DNA of 64,000 bases from Pseudomonadota bacterium (GCA_020161775.1 JAIUOW010000005.1:16209-80208), one strand, 5' to 3'; positions 43,244 to 57,410 are shown, numbered from the stretch's first letter. The notes: generated by a model from the sequence alone, not told the origin. Numbers and translations are program-made.

Positions 43244-44334
43244 AGCGCCTCCACGCGGCTCACGTCAGCCTGCGCCACCCATTGCGCAAACTCATCCGCC
43301 AGCTGCGCGCTGGCCGCCACGGCCGCGCTCCAGGCCTTCACGCGCGCGCGCAGGTCGGTGCCGTAGCGCACGAAATCATTGCGGTCGGGCAGCTTGCCGT
43401 TGGGCAGCGTGCTGACCCATTGCGGGTCAGGCGCCAGCACCACCATGTTGTCCAGGAAGTCCGTGGCGCCGTGGCGCCAGCGCAGACCCTTGTCCAGCCA
43501 GCCGGGCACCACGGCTTTCTGGAAGTGGGGGTACAGCACGATGCCCGCGCCCTGCCCTGGCTGCGCGCCCGGCGGCTGGCGGTAGTCCAGGTGCAGGTGG
43601 TAGTCGGTGATGCCGCCGTCCCAGTACGCCCCACGCGGCGCGCCCGGGATGTCATGGATCGCCTGCAGCACGAACGGGATGGAGCAACTGGCCTGCAGCG
43701 CGGCATTGAAATTGGCTTCGCTCAATGGCACCTGGCGCGTGCGGTAGTCGCGCGTGCCAAACGGCAGGGCCGCCCCCGCGCTTGAAAACACCACCCGCTC
43801 CAGCCAGGCACCCATGGCGCGCCGGTTGACCGTGTTGGTCAGGAAGGCGCCCAGGTAGCCCAGCGGCGTGCGCACGCCGTGCTCGCGCCCCAGCAGGTGG
43901 CGCCCGCGCGAGGTGACGATGTGCAGCCGGTAGCGGTCGTGGCCCAGTACCTCGCCCAACCGTCCGCCATAGAAGGCCCGCAGGTTCTCGCCAAACCGCT
44001 CGCTCACATGGGCTGCCGTGGGCCGCTTCTGGCCGGGCGCCAGGGCGTAGTCCTGGTGGATGTAGTCGTGCTCCAGGCGGCTGAATGCCGCCACCGGATC
44101 GTTCAGGCAGGCGGTGGCCATGCGCCAGGCACCGATGGAGGCGCCCACCAGATGAACTGGCTGGCCAGAGGCGGCCAGCCAGTCTCCGAATATGAACCGG
44201 TCCAGCGGCCCCAGCACCAGGCCCTTGGGGCCGCCAGCGGCGCCGGGCACCACGCCGATATCGCCGGGCTGCAGGCCGTTTTGCCCGATATGGGCACGGG
44301 CGCGCGGGCCCGCATAGATGCGCAACGCTCTCAT
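43240..44334 (-). CDS. Patatin-like phospholipase
   Basis: A 364-residue patatin-family acyl hydrolase. The oxyanion loop is GAAGGPKGLVLG, the nucleophile Ser lies in LVGASIGAWRMA (GxSxG), and the dyad Asp is in YWDGGITDYH. It should cleave acyl chains from phospholipids or glycolipids at the membrane. I start at ATG 44334, which begins the conserved domain; a longer frame runs into the region before tex. It is upstream of, and coupled to, the membrane protein gene (GTGA overlap at 43240-43243). No signal peptide is seen. Confidence 0.88.
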   Translation of the reverse strand: MRALRIYAGPRARAHIGQNGLQPGDIGVVPGAAGGPKGLVLGPLDRFIFGDWLAASGQPVHLVGASIGAWRMATACLNDPVAAFSRLEHDYIHQDYALAPGQKRPTAAHVSERFGENLRAFYGGRLGEVLGHDRYRLHIVTSRGRHLLGREHGVRTPLGYLGAFLTNTVNRRAMGAWLERVVFSSAGAALPFGTRDYRTRQVPLSEANFNAALQASCSIPFVLQAIHDIPGAPRGAYWDGGITDYHLHLDYRQPPGAQPGQGAGIVLYPHFQKAVVPGWLDKGLRWRHGATDFLDNMVVLAPDPQWVSTLPNGKLPDRNDFVRYGTDLRARVKAWSAAVAASAQLADEFAQWVAQADVSRVEAL

Positions 44335-44425
44335 GGCGCCGATTGTCGCAAACCGGGGTGGTGCCACCCGCGCCCGGCGCGTCAGTCTTCGGCCGCGAGC
44401 CGGATCTTGAGCGCCAGGCCCGGGC

Positions 44426-46774
44426 TCACCCCCCGCCGCGCAGCTTCTGGAAGGCCTGCGCCATGGCCGACTGGCCCGGCGCCTGGGCCGGCGCGGCCCG
44501 CTGGCCGCGCGCCAGGCCTTCAAACCGGTTGTCGCGCGGGCCGCCGTCATGGCGGCGCGCCGGCGGCGCATCCAGCTTCATGGTCAGGCCAATGCGCTTG
44601 CGCGCCACGTCCACCTCGGTCACGCGCACCTTCACGATATCGCCGGTCTTGACCACCTCGCGCGCATCGTTCACGAACTTGTGGCTCAGCTGGCTCACAT
44701 GGACCAGGCCGTCCTGGTGCACGCCGACGTCAATGAACGCGCCGAACGCCGCCACGTTGCTGACCGTGCCCTCCAGCACCATGCCTTCTTTCAGGTCCTT
44801 GATGTCGTCCACGCCGTCGTTGAAGCGCGCCACCTTGAAATCGGGGCGGGGGTCGCGCCCGGGCTTTTCCAGCTCGCCCAGGATGTCCTTGACCGTGATG
44901 ACGCCGAATTTGTCGTTGGCAAACAGCTCGGGCCTGAGCGTCTTGAGCATGTCGGCGCGGCCCATCAGTTCCTGCACGGGTTTGCCGGTTTTGGCCATCA
45001 TGGCCTCCACCACGGGGTAGGTCTCGGGGTGCACGCCAGTCATGTCCAGCGGGTTGTCGCCGCCGCGGATGCGCAGGAAGCCCGCGCTTTGTTCAAAGGT
45101 CTTGGCGCCCAGACCGCTCACGTCCATGAGCTGGCGGCGGTTCTTGAACGCGCCGTTGGCCTCGCGCCAGCGCACCACCGCCCTGGCCACCGTGCCCGAC
45201 AGGCCGGACACGCGCGACAGCAGCGGCACGCTGGCCGTGTTCAGGTCCACGCCCACCGAGTTCACGCAGTCCTCCACCACGGCGTCCAGCGTGCGGGCCA
45301 GCTCGCCCTGGTTCACGTCGTGCTGGTACTGGCCCACGCCAATGGACTTGGGGTCGATCTTGACCAGCTCGGCCAGCGGGTCCTGCAGCCGCCGGGCAAT
45401 GCTGGCCGCGCCGCGCAGGCTCACGTCCACGTCGGGCATTTCCTGGCTGGCGAATTCGCTGGCGCTGTACACCGACGCCCCGGCTTCGCTGACCACTACC
45501 TTTTCGATGGTCATCTGCGCCTTGGCCGCCATCTTGATGAGCTCGCCCGCCAGCTTGTCGGTCTCGCGGCTGGCCGTGCCGTTGCCGATGGCAATCAGGT
45601 TCACGCCATGCTTTTCACACAGCTTGGCCAGCGTGAACAGCGCGCCGTCCCAGTCGCGCCGCGGCTCGTGCGGGTACACGGTGGCGGTGTCCACCAGCTT
45701 GCCGGTAGCGTCCACCACGGCGACCTTCACGCCGGTGCGGATGCCGGGGTCCAGCCCCATCACCACGCGCGGGCCGGCCGGCGCGGCCAGCAGCAGGTCG
45801 CGCAGGTTGTCGGCAAACACCTTGATCGCGACTTTCTCGGCGTCTTCGCGCAGGCGGGTGAACAGGTCGCGTTCGGTGGACAGGCTGAGCTTGACGCGCC
45901 AGGTCCAGGCCACGCATTTGCGGATCAGGTCGTCGGCGCGGCGGCCCGCATGGCTCCAGCCCAGGTGCAGGGCGATCTTGCCTTCGGCAAGGCCGGGCTT
46001 GCCTGGCTCCGGCTCAACCGGCAGAACGAGCTTGGCGTCCAGGATTTCCAGCTGCCGCCCGCGAAACACCGCCAGCGCCCGGTGCGACGGCACCCGGCCG
46101 ATGGGTTCGTCGTAGTCGAAGTAGTCGCGGAACTTGGCGACGTCGGGGTTGTTCTCGTCCTTGCCGGTGGCCAGGCTGCTCTTGAACAGGCCTTCGGACC
46201 AGAGCCATTCGCGCAGGCGCTGCACCAGGGCGGCGTCCTCGGCCCAGCGCTCGGACAGGATGTCGCGCACGCCGTCCAGCACCGCCGGCACGGTGGAAAA
46301 GTCCGCGCCGGGCTTGCCGTCGTCCAGCACCTCGGGCGGGCGCGTAAAGGCGGCGGCCTCGGCGGCCGGGTCCAGCGTCGGGTCGGCAAACAGCTTGTCG
46401 GCCAGCGGCTCGATACCGGACTCGCGGGCCATCTGGCCCTTGGTGCGGCGCTTCTGCTTGAACGGCAGGTAGATGTCTTCCAGTTCCTGCTTGGTCGGCG
46501 CGTTGGCGATCGCGGCGCGCAGCGCGGGCGTGAGCTTGCCCTGCTCGTCAATGCTGCGCAGGACCGCCTCACGCCGCTCTTCCAGTTCGCGCAGGTAGGT
46601 CAGGCGGTATTCCAGCTCACGCAGCTGGGTATCGTCCAGCCCGCCGGTGGCCTCCTTGCGGTAACGGGCGATGAAGGGCACGGTGGCCCCGCCGTCCAGC
46701 AGCTGCACGGCAGCCGTGACCTGGTGAACCTGGACCCTGATTTCTGCGGCGATCTGGCCGATGATTTTCTGCAT
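44426..46774 (-). CDS. tex: Transcription accessory protein Tex
   Basis: A 782-residue RNA-binding protein. The N-terminal helical domain starts IIGQIAAEIRVQVHQVTAAVQLL, the YqgF-like domain holds VMGLDPGIRTGVKVAVVD, helix-hairpin-helix units follow (LNTASVPLLSRVSGLSGTVA), and the C-terminal S1 domain spans about 640-715 (GMVLEGTVSNVAAFGAFIDV). Tex affects transcription and pathogen gene expression in several proteobacteria. I start at ATG 46774, which matches family N-termini. There is no clear ribosome site. Nearest divergent neighbour is the LapA-like gene at 46921. Confidence 0.96.
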   Translation of the reverse strand: MQKIIGQIAAEIRVQVHQVTAAVQLLDGGATVPFIARYRKEATGGLDDTQLRELEYRLTYLRELEERREAVLRSIDEQGKLTPALRAAIANAPTKQELEDIYLPFKQKRRTKGQMARESGIEPLADKLFADPTLDPAAEAAAFTRPPEVLDDGKPGADFSTVPAVLDGVRDILSERWAEDAALVQRLREWLWSEGLFKSSLATGKDENNPDVAKFRDYFDYDEPIGRVPSHRALAVFRGRQLEILDAKLVLPVEPEPGKPGLAEGKIALHLGWSHAGRRADDLIRKCVAWTWRVKLSLSTERDLFTRLREDAEKVAIKVFADNLRDLLLAAPAGPRVVMGLDPGIRTGVKVAVVDATGKLVDTATVYPHEPRRDWDGALFTLAKLCEKHGVNLIAIGNGTASRETDKLAGELIKMAAKAQMTIEKVVVSEAGASVYSASEFASQEMPDVDVSLRGAASIARRLQDPLAELVKIDPKSIGVGQYQHDVNQGELARTLDAVVEDCVNSVGVDLNTASVPLLSRVSGLSGTVARAVVRWREANGAFKNRRQLMDVSGLGAKTFEQSAGFLRIRGGDNPLDMTGVHPETYPVVEAMMAKTGKPVQELMGRADMLKTLRPELFANDKFGVITVKDILGELEKPGRDPRPDFKVARFNDGVDDIKDLKEGMVLEGTVSNVAAFGAFIDVGVHQDGLVHVSQLSHKFVNDAREVVKTGDIVKVRVTEVDVARKRIGLTMKLDAPPARRHDGGPRDNRFEGLARGQRAAPAQAPGQSAMAQAFQKLRGGG

Positions 46775-46920
46775 GCTGGAAAGGAGACAACGGACTTTGG
46801 GAAAGGACGAAGGGCGCGAGTTTGCCACACCGACCCACAGCAACACGGGGTGCTGGCTGACAAGGGCCACCGGCCACGTTTTGCACAATGAAATGAACTG
46901 ATCCCCCGAAGGAGACCTGC

Positions 46921-47394
46921 ATGCGCATCCGTATGACCCTGTTGCTGGTGGCCACGCTGGTCACGGCCGTGTTCGTGGCGCTGAACTGGCCCGAATTTGT
47001 GCGCCCTACCCCCGTCAGCCTGGGCATCACCATTGTGCAGATGCCGCTGCCGCTGATCCTGCTGGCGGCGCTGCTGCTGGCCTTGCTGGGCGGGCTGGGC
47101 AACGCCGCGCTGAACGACGCGCGGCATGAACGCGAGCTGGGCCTTCACATGCGCGAACTGCAGGCCCAGCGCAACCTGGCCGACAAGGCCGAGGCGTCCC
47201 GCTTCACCGAGTTGCGCCACTACCTGGACCTGCAGGCAGCCGAAGCCCGCCAGCGTGAAGCCGTCACCACCGAAGCCCTGCAGGCCACGCTGATCAAGGG
47301 CCAGCGCGACATGCAGGCCAGCGTGGAGGCGCTGGCCGCCCGCCTGGCGCGCGACGAGCAGCGCAGCGCACGGCCGGCCAGCACGCCGTTGTAA
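46921..47394 (+). CDS. LapA-like two-helix membrane protein with coiled coil
   Basis: A 157-residue protein: two N-terminal membrane helices (LLLVATLVTAVFVALNW and LPLILLAALLLALLGGL) and then an Ala/Glu/Gln/Arg-rich helix of about 90 residues that is probably a coiled coil. The two-helix pattern with an intervening short loop recalls LapA/YciS proteins, which interact with the LPS assembly control system, but similarity is only topological. It is preceded by AAGGAG. The next gene is convergent, 8 bp after its stop. Confidence 0.75.
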   Translation: MRIRMTLLLVATLVTAVFVALNWPEFVRPTPVSLGITIVQMPLPLILLAALLLALLGGLGNAALNDARHERELGLHMRELQAQRNLADKAEASRFTELRHYLDLQAAEARQREAVTTEALQATLIKGQRDMQASVEALAARLARDEQRSARPASTPL

Positions 47395-47401
47395 AGGGGG
47401 C

Positions 47402-47956
47402 TCAGCCGGGCTTGTCAAACAGGCCCGGCTCGCGGCCAAAGCGGGCGCCTTCCATCAGCAGCATGCGCAGCTTGGTGTCCACGCCGCCAGCGGCCGAGAA
47501 GCCGCCACCACGCGTGCCCGCGGCCAGCACGCGGTGGCACGGCACGATGGGTGCAAACGGGTTGTGTCCCAGGGCCTGACCCACGGCACGCGCCGCGCCA
47601 CTGTCGCCCAGCGCGGCGGCCACCTCGCCATACGTCATGGTGCGCCCCGGTGTGATGGCCCGGGCCACCGCATACACGCGCTGGTGAAACGGCGGCACGC
47701 CCGCCATGTCCAGCGGCACATCCAGCAGGCTGTCTGCCCCACCATCCAGCAGCGCCTGCACCCGGGCCTGGACGCTGGCGACCCAGGGCGGTGGTGCCAG
47801 CTCGGCCACGCCGGGAAAGCGCCGCTGCATGCGCAGGCGGCTGCCTTGCGGGCCTGGTTCAGGCAACTGCACCCCGCACAGCGCCTGCGCGCCCCAGCAG
47901 ATGCCGCAGGCGCCCAGCGCCGTGTCAAACAGCGCCCAACCCTGCGCGGCGGTCAT
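47402..47956 (-). CDS. ogt: Methylated-DNA-protein cysteine methyltransferase
   Basis: A 184-residue O6-alkylguanine repair protein. The suicide active-site motif PIVPCHRVLAAGTRGGGF contains the acceptor Cys, with helix-turn-helix YGEVAAALGDSGAARAVGQA before it. It removes alkyl groups from guanine and is consumed in doing so. The start overlaps the stop of the response-regulator gene (ATGA at 47953-47956), making it the third gene of the hybrid-kinase operon. Confidence 0.94.
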   Translation of the reverse strand: MTAAQGWALFDTALGACGICWGAQALCGVQLPEPGPQGSRLRMQRRFPGVAELAPPPWVASVQARVQALLDGGADSLLDVPLDMAGVPPFHQRVYAVARAITPGRTMTYGEVAAALGDSGAARAVGQALGHNPFAPIVPCHRVLAAGTRGGGFSAAGGVDTKLRMLLMEGARFGREPGLFDKPG

Positions 47957-48360
47957 CCCAGCAGGCGCCGCAACGCCGCCAGCACCTGCTGCGGATCGAC
48001 AGGCTTGGAGATGAACCCCTGTGCGCCCGCGGCCAGGCCCCGCTCACGCTCGGCCGGGTCGTCGTGGGCGGTGACAAACACCACCGGGATGCCCTGGGTG
48101 GCGGGCTGGGCCTTGAGCTGGCGGCAGGCTTCATAGCCGTCCATGCCCTGCATCATCACGTCCATCAGCACCAGGTCGGGCCGTTGGGCGGCGCACACCT
48201 GCAGCGCCTGCGCACCCGAGGTCGCCATCAACACCTGGTAGTCGCGCGCCAGCACCATGTGCAGCACGCGGATGTTGAGTGGCTGGTCGTCCACCACAAG
48301 GATGCGCCGCCGCGCGGACGTGGTGGCAACGGGGTCAGCGGATGGGGTGTGTTCAGGCAT
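47953..48360 (-). CDS. Single-domain response regulator (CheY-like)
   Basis: A 135-residue receiver domain. The acidic pair is in ILVVDDQPLN, the phospho-acceptor Asp is in LVLMDVMMQGMDG, and VTAHDD and SKPVDP complete the site. There is no output domain, so it acts as a diffusible or phosphorelay element. It starts 6 bp after the hybrid kinase stop and is the likely partner of that kinase's terminal Hpt domain. Confidence 0.93.
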   Translation of the reverse strand: MPEHTPSADPVATTSARRRILVVDDQPLNIRVLHMVLARDYQVLMATSGAQALQVCAAQRPDLVLMDVMMQGMDGYEACRQLKAQPATQGIPVVFVTAHDDPAERERGLAAGAQGFISKPVDPQQVLAALRRLLG

Positions 48361-48365
48361 GCAGT

Positions 48366-53147
<4,782 letters not shown>

Positions 53148-53207
53148 CAGGGGGCTGGTTCCGCATGGGAGTATCTCCCATCACGCATCCCCCATGACCG
53201 CGCCGGG

Positions 53208-54164
53208 TCAGGCTTTTTTCAGCACATACCCTATCCGCGGGAAATGCACGTGCACGGTGCCGGCGCGTTCATCGTTGCGGCGCAGGCTGTAGTGCGTGCG
53301 GGTGGCCGCCACCAGTTCGCCCTCGGTGCCTTCGGGCCCGAAGCTTTCCGCGGTGATGACCACGCGGCTGCCCAGCGGGATGCCGTGGTCGTCCTGGAAG
53401 CTGTGGCCGTGCAGCAGGTTGGCGGGCGCCGGCGTGGCCGCGCACAGGGCGATCGCCTCGGCCGACGTCAGCGTGGAAAAGCTGCCGTGGCCGATGGCGG
53501 CCATGCGGTCCATCCAGGCCAGCACCGACGGCGTGGCGTCCAGGATGCCGGCCATGCACGAGGTCTGCGTGCGGGTGAACCACAGAGGGTGGTAGGCGGC
53601 ATAGTCGGCCACGCAGGGCGCGTTGCCCAGCAGGTAGGGCTGCCCGTCCAGCATGTGCGACAGGCGGCGCAGGTAGCCCTTGTAGGCCGAGGTGGCATCG
53701 CCCAGCGGCATGCGCGGCATGCCGACGCGCATCGCAGCGCGGTCTTCGCCAAAGGCCTTGGCCACGGCGGCCCATTGCTCAGCCGGTGCGTCGGGGCTGC
53801 CGCCAAACATCTGTGCCATGCCCCGGGGCGAGAAGTTGTAGGCCATGGCGGCCCAGAACAGCTTTTCGTCGGCCCATTGCGCCACCACGCGCGACAGGCC
53901 CTTGAGCCCGGCGGGGAACAGCGCCGGCTCGGGCTGCAGATGTTCCAGCACCTCGCAGATCAGGGCGGTGTCGCAGTAGATATCGCTGCCCACCTGCAGG
54001 AACGGCGTCTTGCGGTAGCCGCCGGTCAGCGCCACCACGTCCGGTTTGGGGCTGATGCGCGGCACGTCCACGGCTTTCCAGGCCAGCTTCTTGGCGCCCA
54101 GGATCAGGCGGATCTTTTCCGAGAACGGGGAGCTGGCGTAGTGGTGCAGGATGAGATCGGCCAT
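53208..54164 (-). CDS. Glutathione S-transferase family protein
   Basis: A 318-residue protein longer than ordinary GSTs (about 200-230). The N-terminal thioredoxin-like domain begins DLILHHYASSPFSEKIRLIL, with the Ser/Asp pair DTALICEVLE for glutathione. The alpha-helical domain follows to about residue 215. The remaining roughly 100 residues (from LHGHSFQDDHGIPLGSRVVI) are beta-rich and not part of a standard GST. I start at ATG 54164. It lies 13 bp downstream of the AidB-like gene. Confidence 0.88.
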   Translation of the reverse strand: MADLILHHYASSPFSEKIRLILGAKKLAWKAVDVPRISPKPDVVALTGGYRKTPFLQVGSDIYCDTALICEVLEHLQPEPALFPAGLKGLSRVVAQWADEKLFWAAMAYNFSPRGMAQMFGGSPDAPAEQWAAVAKAFGEDRAAMRVGMPRMPLGDATSAYKGYLRRLSHMLDGQPYLLGNAPCVADYAAYHPLWFTRTQTSCMAGILDATPSVLAWMDRMAAIGHGSFSTLTSAEAIALCAATPAPANLLHGHSFQDDHGIPLGSRVVITAESFGPEGTEGELVAATRTHYSLRRNDERAGTVHVHFPRIGYVLKKA

Positions 54165-54177
54165 GGCGGGGCTGCTT

Positions 54178-55815
54178 TCAGCGCGGCATCGCGCGGTGGA
54201 TGAGGCTGTCAAAGTCGGTCCGGGCGCCCAGGGTGCCGAAGGCATGGCCCCAGTCGCCGCCCAGGCGCGATTCACAGAACGCGGCGAACACGGCCGCGGG
54301 CGCTGTCTGGCACAGCAGCGCGGCCTGCACGGCCAGGGCGACGTCCTGCGCCAGGCGGCGCGCCTCCATCTCGGTGGCCATGGCTTCCACCCGGGTGGGC
54401 AGCGCGGCGGCCAGGCGGTCCAGCGCGGCATGGGCCCCGCGTGCGGGCGCCAGCTCGTGGGCCAGCGCGGCGGCGGCGTCGGCACGGCGCAAGGCGCGCA
54501 GCAGGTCGATGGCCATGATGTTGCCCGCGCCTTCCCAGATGGAGTTCAGCGGCATTTCGCGGTAGATGCGGGCCATGATGCCCTGCCCGCCCTCTTCCAC
54601 ATAGCCGTTGCCGCCCAGGCATTCCATGGCCTCCTGCGCAAAGTGGCTGCCGCGCTTGCAGATCCAGAACTTGGCCACGGGCGTCAGCAGCCGCGCCATG
54701 GCCTTTTCGTGTTCATCGTCCTGCCGGTCAAAAGCCCGGGCCAGGCGCAGGGCCAGGGCGGTGGCGGCCTCCGATTCGAGCGCCAGGTCGGCCAGCACGT
54801 TGCGCATCAGCGGCTGGCTGACCAGCGGCTTGCCAAAGGCCTGGCGCTGCGACGCATGGTTCAGCGCAATGGACAGCGCCTGGCGCATCAGGCCGCTGGT
54901 GCCCAGGGCGCAGTCCAGCCGCGTCATGGTGCCCATCTCCAGGATCTGCGGAATGCCGCGGCCCTCATCGCCCACCAGCCAGGCGGTGGCGCCATGGAAT
55001 TCGACCTCGGAGCTGGCGTTGGCCTTGTTGCCCAACTTGTCTTTCAGGCGCTGGATGTGGATGGCGTTGGTGGTTCCGTCCGGCAGGACGCGCGGCAGGA
55101 ACAGGCAACTCAGGCCGCTGGTGGTCTGCGCCAGGATCAGGAAGGCGTCGCACATGGGCGCCGAGAAGAACCACTTGTGCCCGGTGACGGTGTAGCGCGC
55201 GCCCCAGCCGTCGGATCCATCCGGCTCGGCCCGCGTGGTGTTGGCCCGCACGTCGCTGCCGCCCTGCTTTTCGGTCATGCCCATGCCCATGGTCAGGCCG
55301 GGTTTGCGGCTGTACTGCGTGAGCGCCGGGTCATACGCGCGGGCCGCGAGGCCAGGCCCCCAGTCGCGGTAGATGGCGGCATTGCTGCGCAGCGCGGGCG
55401 TGACCGCATAGGTCATCGAGATGGGGCACAGGATGGACGGTTCCAGCTCGGTGAACAGCATGAAGCCCGCGGCGCGCTGCACATGGGCGCTGGTGCCGCC
55501 GGCCCAAGGCGTGCCGTGCAGGCCGGCACCGGTGGCCAGCGTCATCAGCGCGTGGTAGCTGGGGTGAAATTCCACCTGGTCCACGCGGCGGCCAAAGCGG
55601 TCGTGTGTGAGCAGCTCGGGCGTGTGGATGTTGGCGAGCCGGGCATGCGTCTGCATGGCTTCGCTGCCCAGCTGCTCACCCAGGGCTTCCAGGTCCGCCG
55701 TGGCCAGTTGGGGCGCGTTGAACTTCAGCGCGGCCTGGAGTGGCTGGTTGCCGCTGAACAGGTTGTAGCCGGTCAGTGGAGCGGGCTGGTTGAAGACCTC
55801 GTGGGTGGGTTGCAT
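54178..55815 (-). CDS. AidB-like acyl-CoA dehydrogenase
   Basis: A 545-residue flavoprotein of the AidB branch. FAD/substrate motifs are GMGMTEKQGGSDVRANTTRA and VTGHKWFFSAPMCDAFL; the C-terminal region has ECLGGNGYVEEGG and NSIWEGAGNIMAIDLLRAL. AidB proteins are induced by alkylating agents and bind DNA; other members are ordinary acyl-CoA dehydrogenases. A repair gene (ogt) lies some 6 kb away, but no operon link exists. The N-terminus HEVFNQPAPLTGYNLF is typical of the group. Confidence 0.92.
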   Translation of the reverse strand: MQPTHEVFNQPAPLTGYNLFSGNQPLQAALKFNAPQLATADLEALGEQLGSEAMQTHARLANIHTPELLTHDRFGRRVDQVEFHPSYHALMTLATGAGLHGTPWAGGTSAHVQRAAGFMLFTELEPSILCPISMTYAVTPALRSNAAIYRDWGPGLAARAYDPALTQYSRKPGLTMGMGMTEKQGGSDVRANTTRAEPDGSDGWGARYTVTGHKWFFSAPMCDAFLILAQTTSGLSCLFLPRVLPDGTTNAIHIQRLKDKLGNKANASSEVEFHGATAWLVGDEGRGIPQILEMGTMTRLDCALGTSGLMRQALSIALNHASQRQAFGKPLVSQPLMRNVLADLALESEAATALALRLARAFDRQDDEHEKAMARLLTPVAKFWICKRGSHFAQEAMECLGGNGYVEEGGQGIMARIYREMPLNSIWEGAGNIMAIDLLRALRRADAAAALAHELAPARGAHAALDRLAAALPTRVEAMATEMEARRLAQDVALAVQAALLCQTAPAAVFAAFCESRLGGDWGHAFGTLGARTDFDSLIHRAMPR

Positions 55816-55929
55816 TGCTTTTCACCTTTTCGTCATTCTTTTGTCACTCGCGGGGTTCGCCGCGGGCGTGGCTTTGCCGCGAAGTGCAACGCAAAAAAAC
55901 GCGACACCACCACGGCAATCACCAGGAAA

Positions 55930-56946
55930 TCAGACCAGCTTCACCAACTGCTTGCCAAAGTTCTTGCCCTTGAGCAAACCGAGAAACGCCTCTGGTGCCG
56001 ACTCGATGCCTTGGGACACGGACTCGCGCGGACGCAGCTTGCCGGTGCCCACCAGCATGCCCAGTTCCTTGAGCGCCTCGGGCCACACTTCCATGTGCTC
56101 GCTGACGATGAAACCCTGGATCTTCAGGCGCTGGGTCAGGATCAGCTGCGGATAGGCCATGGGCAGGGGCTGGCCGTCGTAGCCAGCGATCATGCCGCAC
56201 AGGGCGATGCGGCCAAACGCGTTCATGCGCGACAGCACCGCGTCCAGCACCATGCCGCCCACGTTTTCAAAGTGGCCGTCAATGCCGTCCGGGCAGGCTG
56301 CCTTCAGCGCCTTGGAGAGCGACGCGGCGTCCTTGTGCTCGCGGTAATCAATGCAGGCGTCAAAACCCAGCGTTTCGGTGGCGTACTTGCACTTGTCCGG
56401 CCCGCCGGCAATGCCCACCGCGCGCAGGCCGCGCGCCTTGGCCAGCGCGCCAAACGCGCTGCCCACCGCGCCCGTGGCGGCGCTGACCACCACGGTCTGG
56501 CCCGGCTGGGCGTCAATGATCTTCACCAGGCCGTACCAGGCGGTCACGCCGGGCATGCCGACGGCGCCCAGGTAATGGCTCAGCGGCACATGGGTGGTGT
56601 CCACCTTGCGCAGCGCGCCGGGCTGCTCCACGTTGACCACGCTGTACTCCTGCCAGCCGCCCATGCCCACCACCTTGTCGCCCACGGCGTACCTGGGAGA
56701 CCTGCTTTCAACGATTTCACCCGCCGTTCCGCCCTGCATCACCTGGCCTAGCGGCTGGGGCTGGGCATAGCTCTTGGCGTCGTTCATGCGGCCGCGCATG
56801 TACGGGTCCAGGCTCATGTAGTGGTGGCGCACCAGCACCTGGCCGTCCGCCAGGGCCGGCGTATAGGTGGTGGCGAGCTTGAAATTGCTGGCGGTGGCTT
56901 CGCCCGTGGGGCGGTTGTCCAGCAGCCATTGCCTGTTCTGGGGCAT
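55930..56946 (-). CDS. NADP-dependent oxidoreductase (MDR family, CurA-like)
   Basis: A 338-residue zinc-free medium-chain reductase that reduces alkenals/enones in characterised homologues. The N-terminal LVRHHYMSLDPYMRGRM is a signature of the group, the nucleotide motif is VVVSAATGAVGSAFGALA, and FENVGG lies near residue 230. It starts at ATG 56946 after an AGGAG site. It lies 30 bp downstream of the thioesterase gene and probably shares an operon with it and the SDR. Confidence 0.93.
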   Translation of the reverse strand: MPQNRQWLLDNRPTGEATASNFKLATTYTPALADGQVLVRHHYMSLDPYMRGRMNDAKSYAQPQPLGQVMQGGTAGEIVESRSPRYAVGDKVVGMGGWQEYSVVNVEQPGALRKVDTTHVPLSHYLGAVGMPGVTAWYGLVKIIDAQPGQTVVVSAATGAVGSAFGALAKARGLRAVGIAGGPDKCKYATETLGFDACIDYREHKDAASLSKALKAACPDGIDGHFENVGGMVLDAVLSRMNAFGRIALCGMIAGYDGQPLPMAYPQLILTQRLKIQGFIVSEHMEVWPEALKELGMLVGTGKLRPRESVSQGIESAPEAFLGLLKGKNFGKQLVKLV

Positions 56947-56979
56947 GGTGTTCTCCTTTGGGAAAAATCAGTCGGTGAA

Positions 56980-57408
56980 TCAGTCCGTGAATATGACGTT
57001 CAGCGCATTGGCGCTTTTGGGGCCGGTGGGCAGGCTGCGCACGTACTTGAACGTGCCGGTGGCATGGGCGCAGGCCCTGCCCTGTTCGTCATGAATGGTG
57101 CCTTCGGTAAAGGCCATGGTGGCCGTGCGGTGCATCAGCCGGGCCTTGGCCGTCAGCTTGCCGCGCGCGGGCTGCATGAAGCTGGTCTTCATCTCGATGG
57201 TGACCGCGCCCATCTCTTTTTCCACACTGCGCGCGGCCAGCGCCATCACCACGTCCAGCAGCGTCATGCAGGCGCCGCCATGCGTCACGCCAAAGAAATT
57301 GAGGTGCTCGGGTTTCGGCTCGTAATCGATCTGCGATTGCCCGCCTTCAAACAGCACCAGGTCAAAGCCCAGGTGGCTGACGAACGGGATTTCTACGCCA
57401 AACTTCAT
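56980..57408 (-). CDS. PaaI-type hotdog thioesterase
   Basis: A 142-residue acyl-CoA thioesterase. The hotdog helix region GVTHGGACMTLLDVVMALAA is the PaaI/YdiI signature with its catalytic-type Asp, and VTIEMKTSFMQPARGKLTAK follows. I start at ATG 57408, 2 bp after the SDR stop, because it begins the conserved domain (MKFGVEIPFVSH). Together with the SDR and the CurA-like reductase it forms a short acyl-metabolism operon. Confidence 0.9.
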   Translation of the reverse strand: MKFGVEIPFVSHLGFDLVLFEGGQSQIDYEPKPEHLNFFGVTHGGACMTLLDVVMALAARSVEKEMGAVTIEMKTSFMQPARGKLTAKARLMHRTATMAFTEGTIHDEQGRACAHATGTFKYVRSLPTGPKSANALNVIFTD

Positions 57409-57410
57409 GC

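Noticed and set aside
41678-43366. A 562-codon rightward frame opposite the large membrane protein
   Set aside because: It is the antisense image of a hydrophobic protein, dominated by Gln, His, Arg and Ala; not a gene.
44549-46891. A 780-codon open frame opposite tex
   Set aside because: It mirrors the tex gene on the other strand, is rich in His, Gln, Ala and Arg as expected from high-G+C antisense frames, and has no domain or ribosome site.
54151-56751. An 866-codon open frame opposite the AidB-like and CurA-like genes
   Set aside because: It spans two real genes and their gap on the opposite strand with low-complexity composition; a codon-bias artefact.
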